Assembly (NCBI GenBank): GCA_003532715.1
Contig: DOEZ01000128.1
Coordinates: 6,174 to 12,457, forward strand
From: Planctomycetaceae bacterium
GTDB lineage: Bacteria > Planctomycetota > Planctomycetia > Pirellulales > Thermoguttaceae
Direction of reading: 5' to 3'
DNA length: 6,284 nt
Part shown: positions 6,037-6,284 of the stretch, in pieces
Numbering within the stretch: the first letter of the stretch is position 1
Layout: every line of letters starts with the position of its first letter
Position numbers and translations under genes: made by a program
Notes under the pieces: generated by a model
What the model was told of the DNA's origin: nothing
Database searches by the model: none
What the model saw: only the letters and a program-made list of their open reading frames with translations

Positions 6037-6284
6037 GGCGGGTTCTTTCGCTTCGGGTCCGCCCTGCCGGATTTGTGCATCGTGACAGTCGGGCAAACGC
6101 TCCCCGCGCGCGGCGCGATTCTCAATTACCACCGAGCGATCGGCCGAAGAGATTCGATGAAGGAGTATTACGCCACGGATCGAAGGCGACCACGAAGGCT
6201 CCGGCCCGTTCTCTCCGGTCGACCCGAGCGCGACACGCTCGGGAAATGTCACTGTGCGCGTCTTCCTCTCGATTCTATTGATCC
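6037..6284. other. Downstream intergenic stretch with no convincing gene
   Basis: No open frame here shows a domain, a ribosome site or a credible composition; short frames on both strands look like chance in GC-rich DNA. Just after the fusion stop, GGCGG (6037-6041) and CCGCC (6059-6063) could form a weak hairpin with a 17-nt loop. A stronger hairpin lies at 6223-6243. Confidence 0.5.
6223..6243. terminator. Perfect hairpin, possible transcription end or palindromic repeat
   Basis: CCCGAGCG (6223-6230) and CGCTCGGG (6236-6243) form a perfect 8-bp GC-rich stem with a 5-nt loop (CGACA). No T-run follows in either direction, so it is only a terminator candidate. It lies about 190 nt beyond the fusion gene stop codon. 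It could also be a dispersed palindromic repeat. Confidence 0.4.

Noticed and set aside
5989..6252. 87-codon minus-strand open frame at the right end
   Set aside because: It overlaps the end of the fusion gene in antisense and has no ribosome site, domain or plausible composition.

Overview
The window is GC-rich bacterial DNA, densely coded, and most likely from a planctomycete of the Pirellulales type. That placement is an inference. It rests on a eukaryote-like Ser/Thr kinase with a multi-pass membrane C-terminus beside an FHA-type protein, and on a membrane-anchored coiled-coil protein of a kind I associate, from memory, with Planctomycetes. No rRNA, tRNA, CRISPR array, insertion sequence or phage gene was found.

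Four genes lie on the minus strand and are read from about 4560 down to the left edge. In order of transcription they are: a 265-residue membrane-anchored coiled-coil protein (3763-4560); a 196-residue protein with two tandem FHA-like folds (2980-3570); a 654-residue Ser/Thr protein kinase with about seven membrane helices (872-2836); and a four-helix membrane protein cut off by the window edge (1-862). The last two are tightly coupled, because the kinase stop codon forms part of the next gene's Shine-Dalgarno sequence. The two larger gaps hold palindromic elements: a 54-nt nested stem-loop before the FHA gene, and three adjoining palindromes before the kinase. The set reads as an envelope signalling cassette: a membrane kinase, a possible phosphopeptide reader and two envelope-anchored partners. 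This role is inferred from domains and order only.

A 327-nt divergent intergenic region (4561-4887) separates this cassette from a plus-strand gene (4888-6036). That gene encodes a 382-residue fusion of a CinA C-terminal/PncC-like amidase domain and a nucleotidylyltransferase domain of the NadD/NMNAT type. If both halves are active, one chain could deamidate NMN to NaMN and adenylylate it to NaAD, two consecutive steps of pyridine nucleotide salvage. The amidase half has altered motifs, so this activity is uncertain. The last 248 nt (6037-6284) hold no convincing gene, only a perfect 8-bp hairpin.

The most interesting items are the amidase-adenylyltransferase fusion, the duplicated and degenerate FHA protein beside the kinase, and the palindrome clusters in the gaps of the minus-strand cassette. 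Nothing here clearly amounts to a wholly new system.
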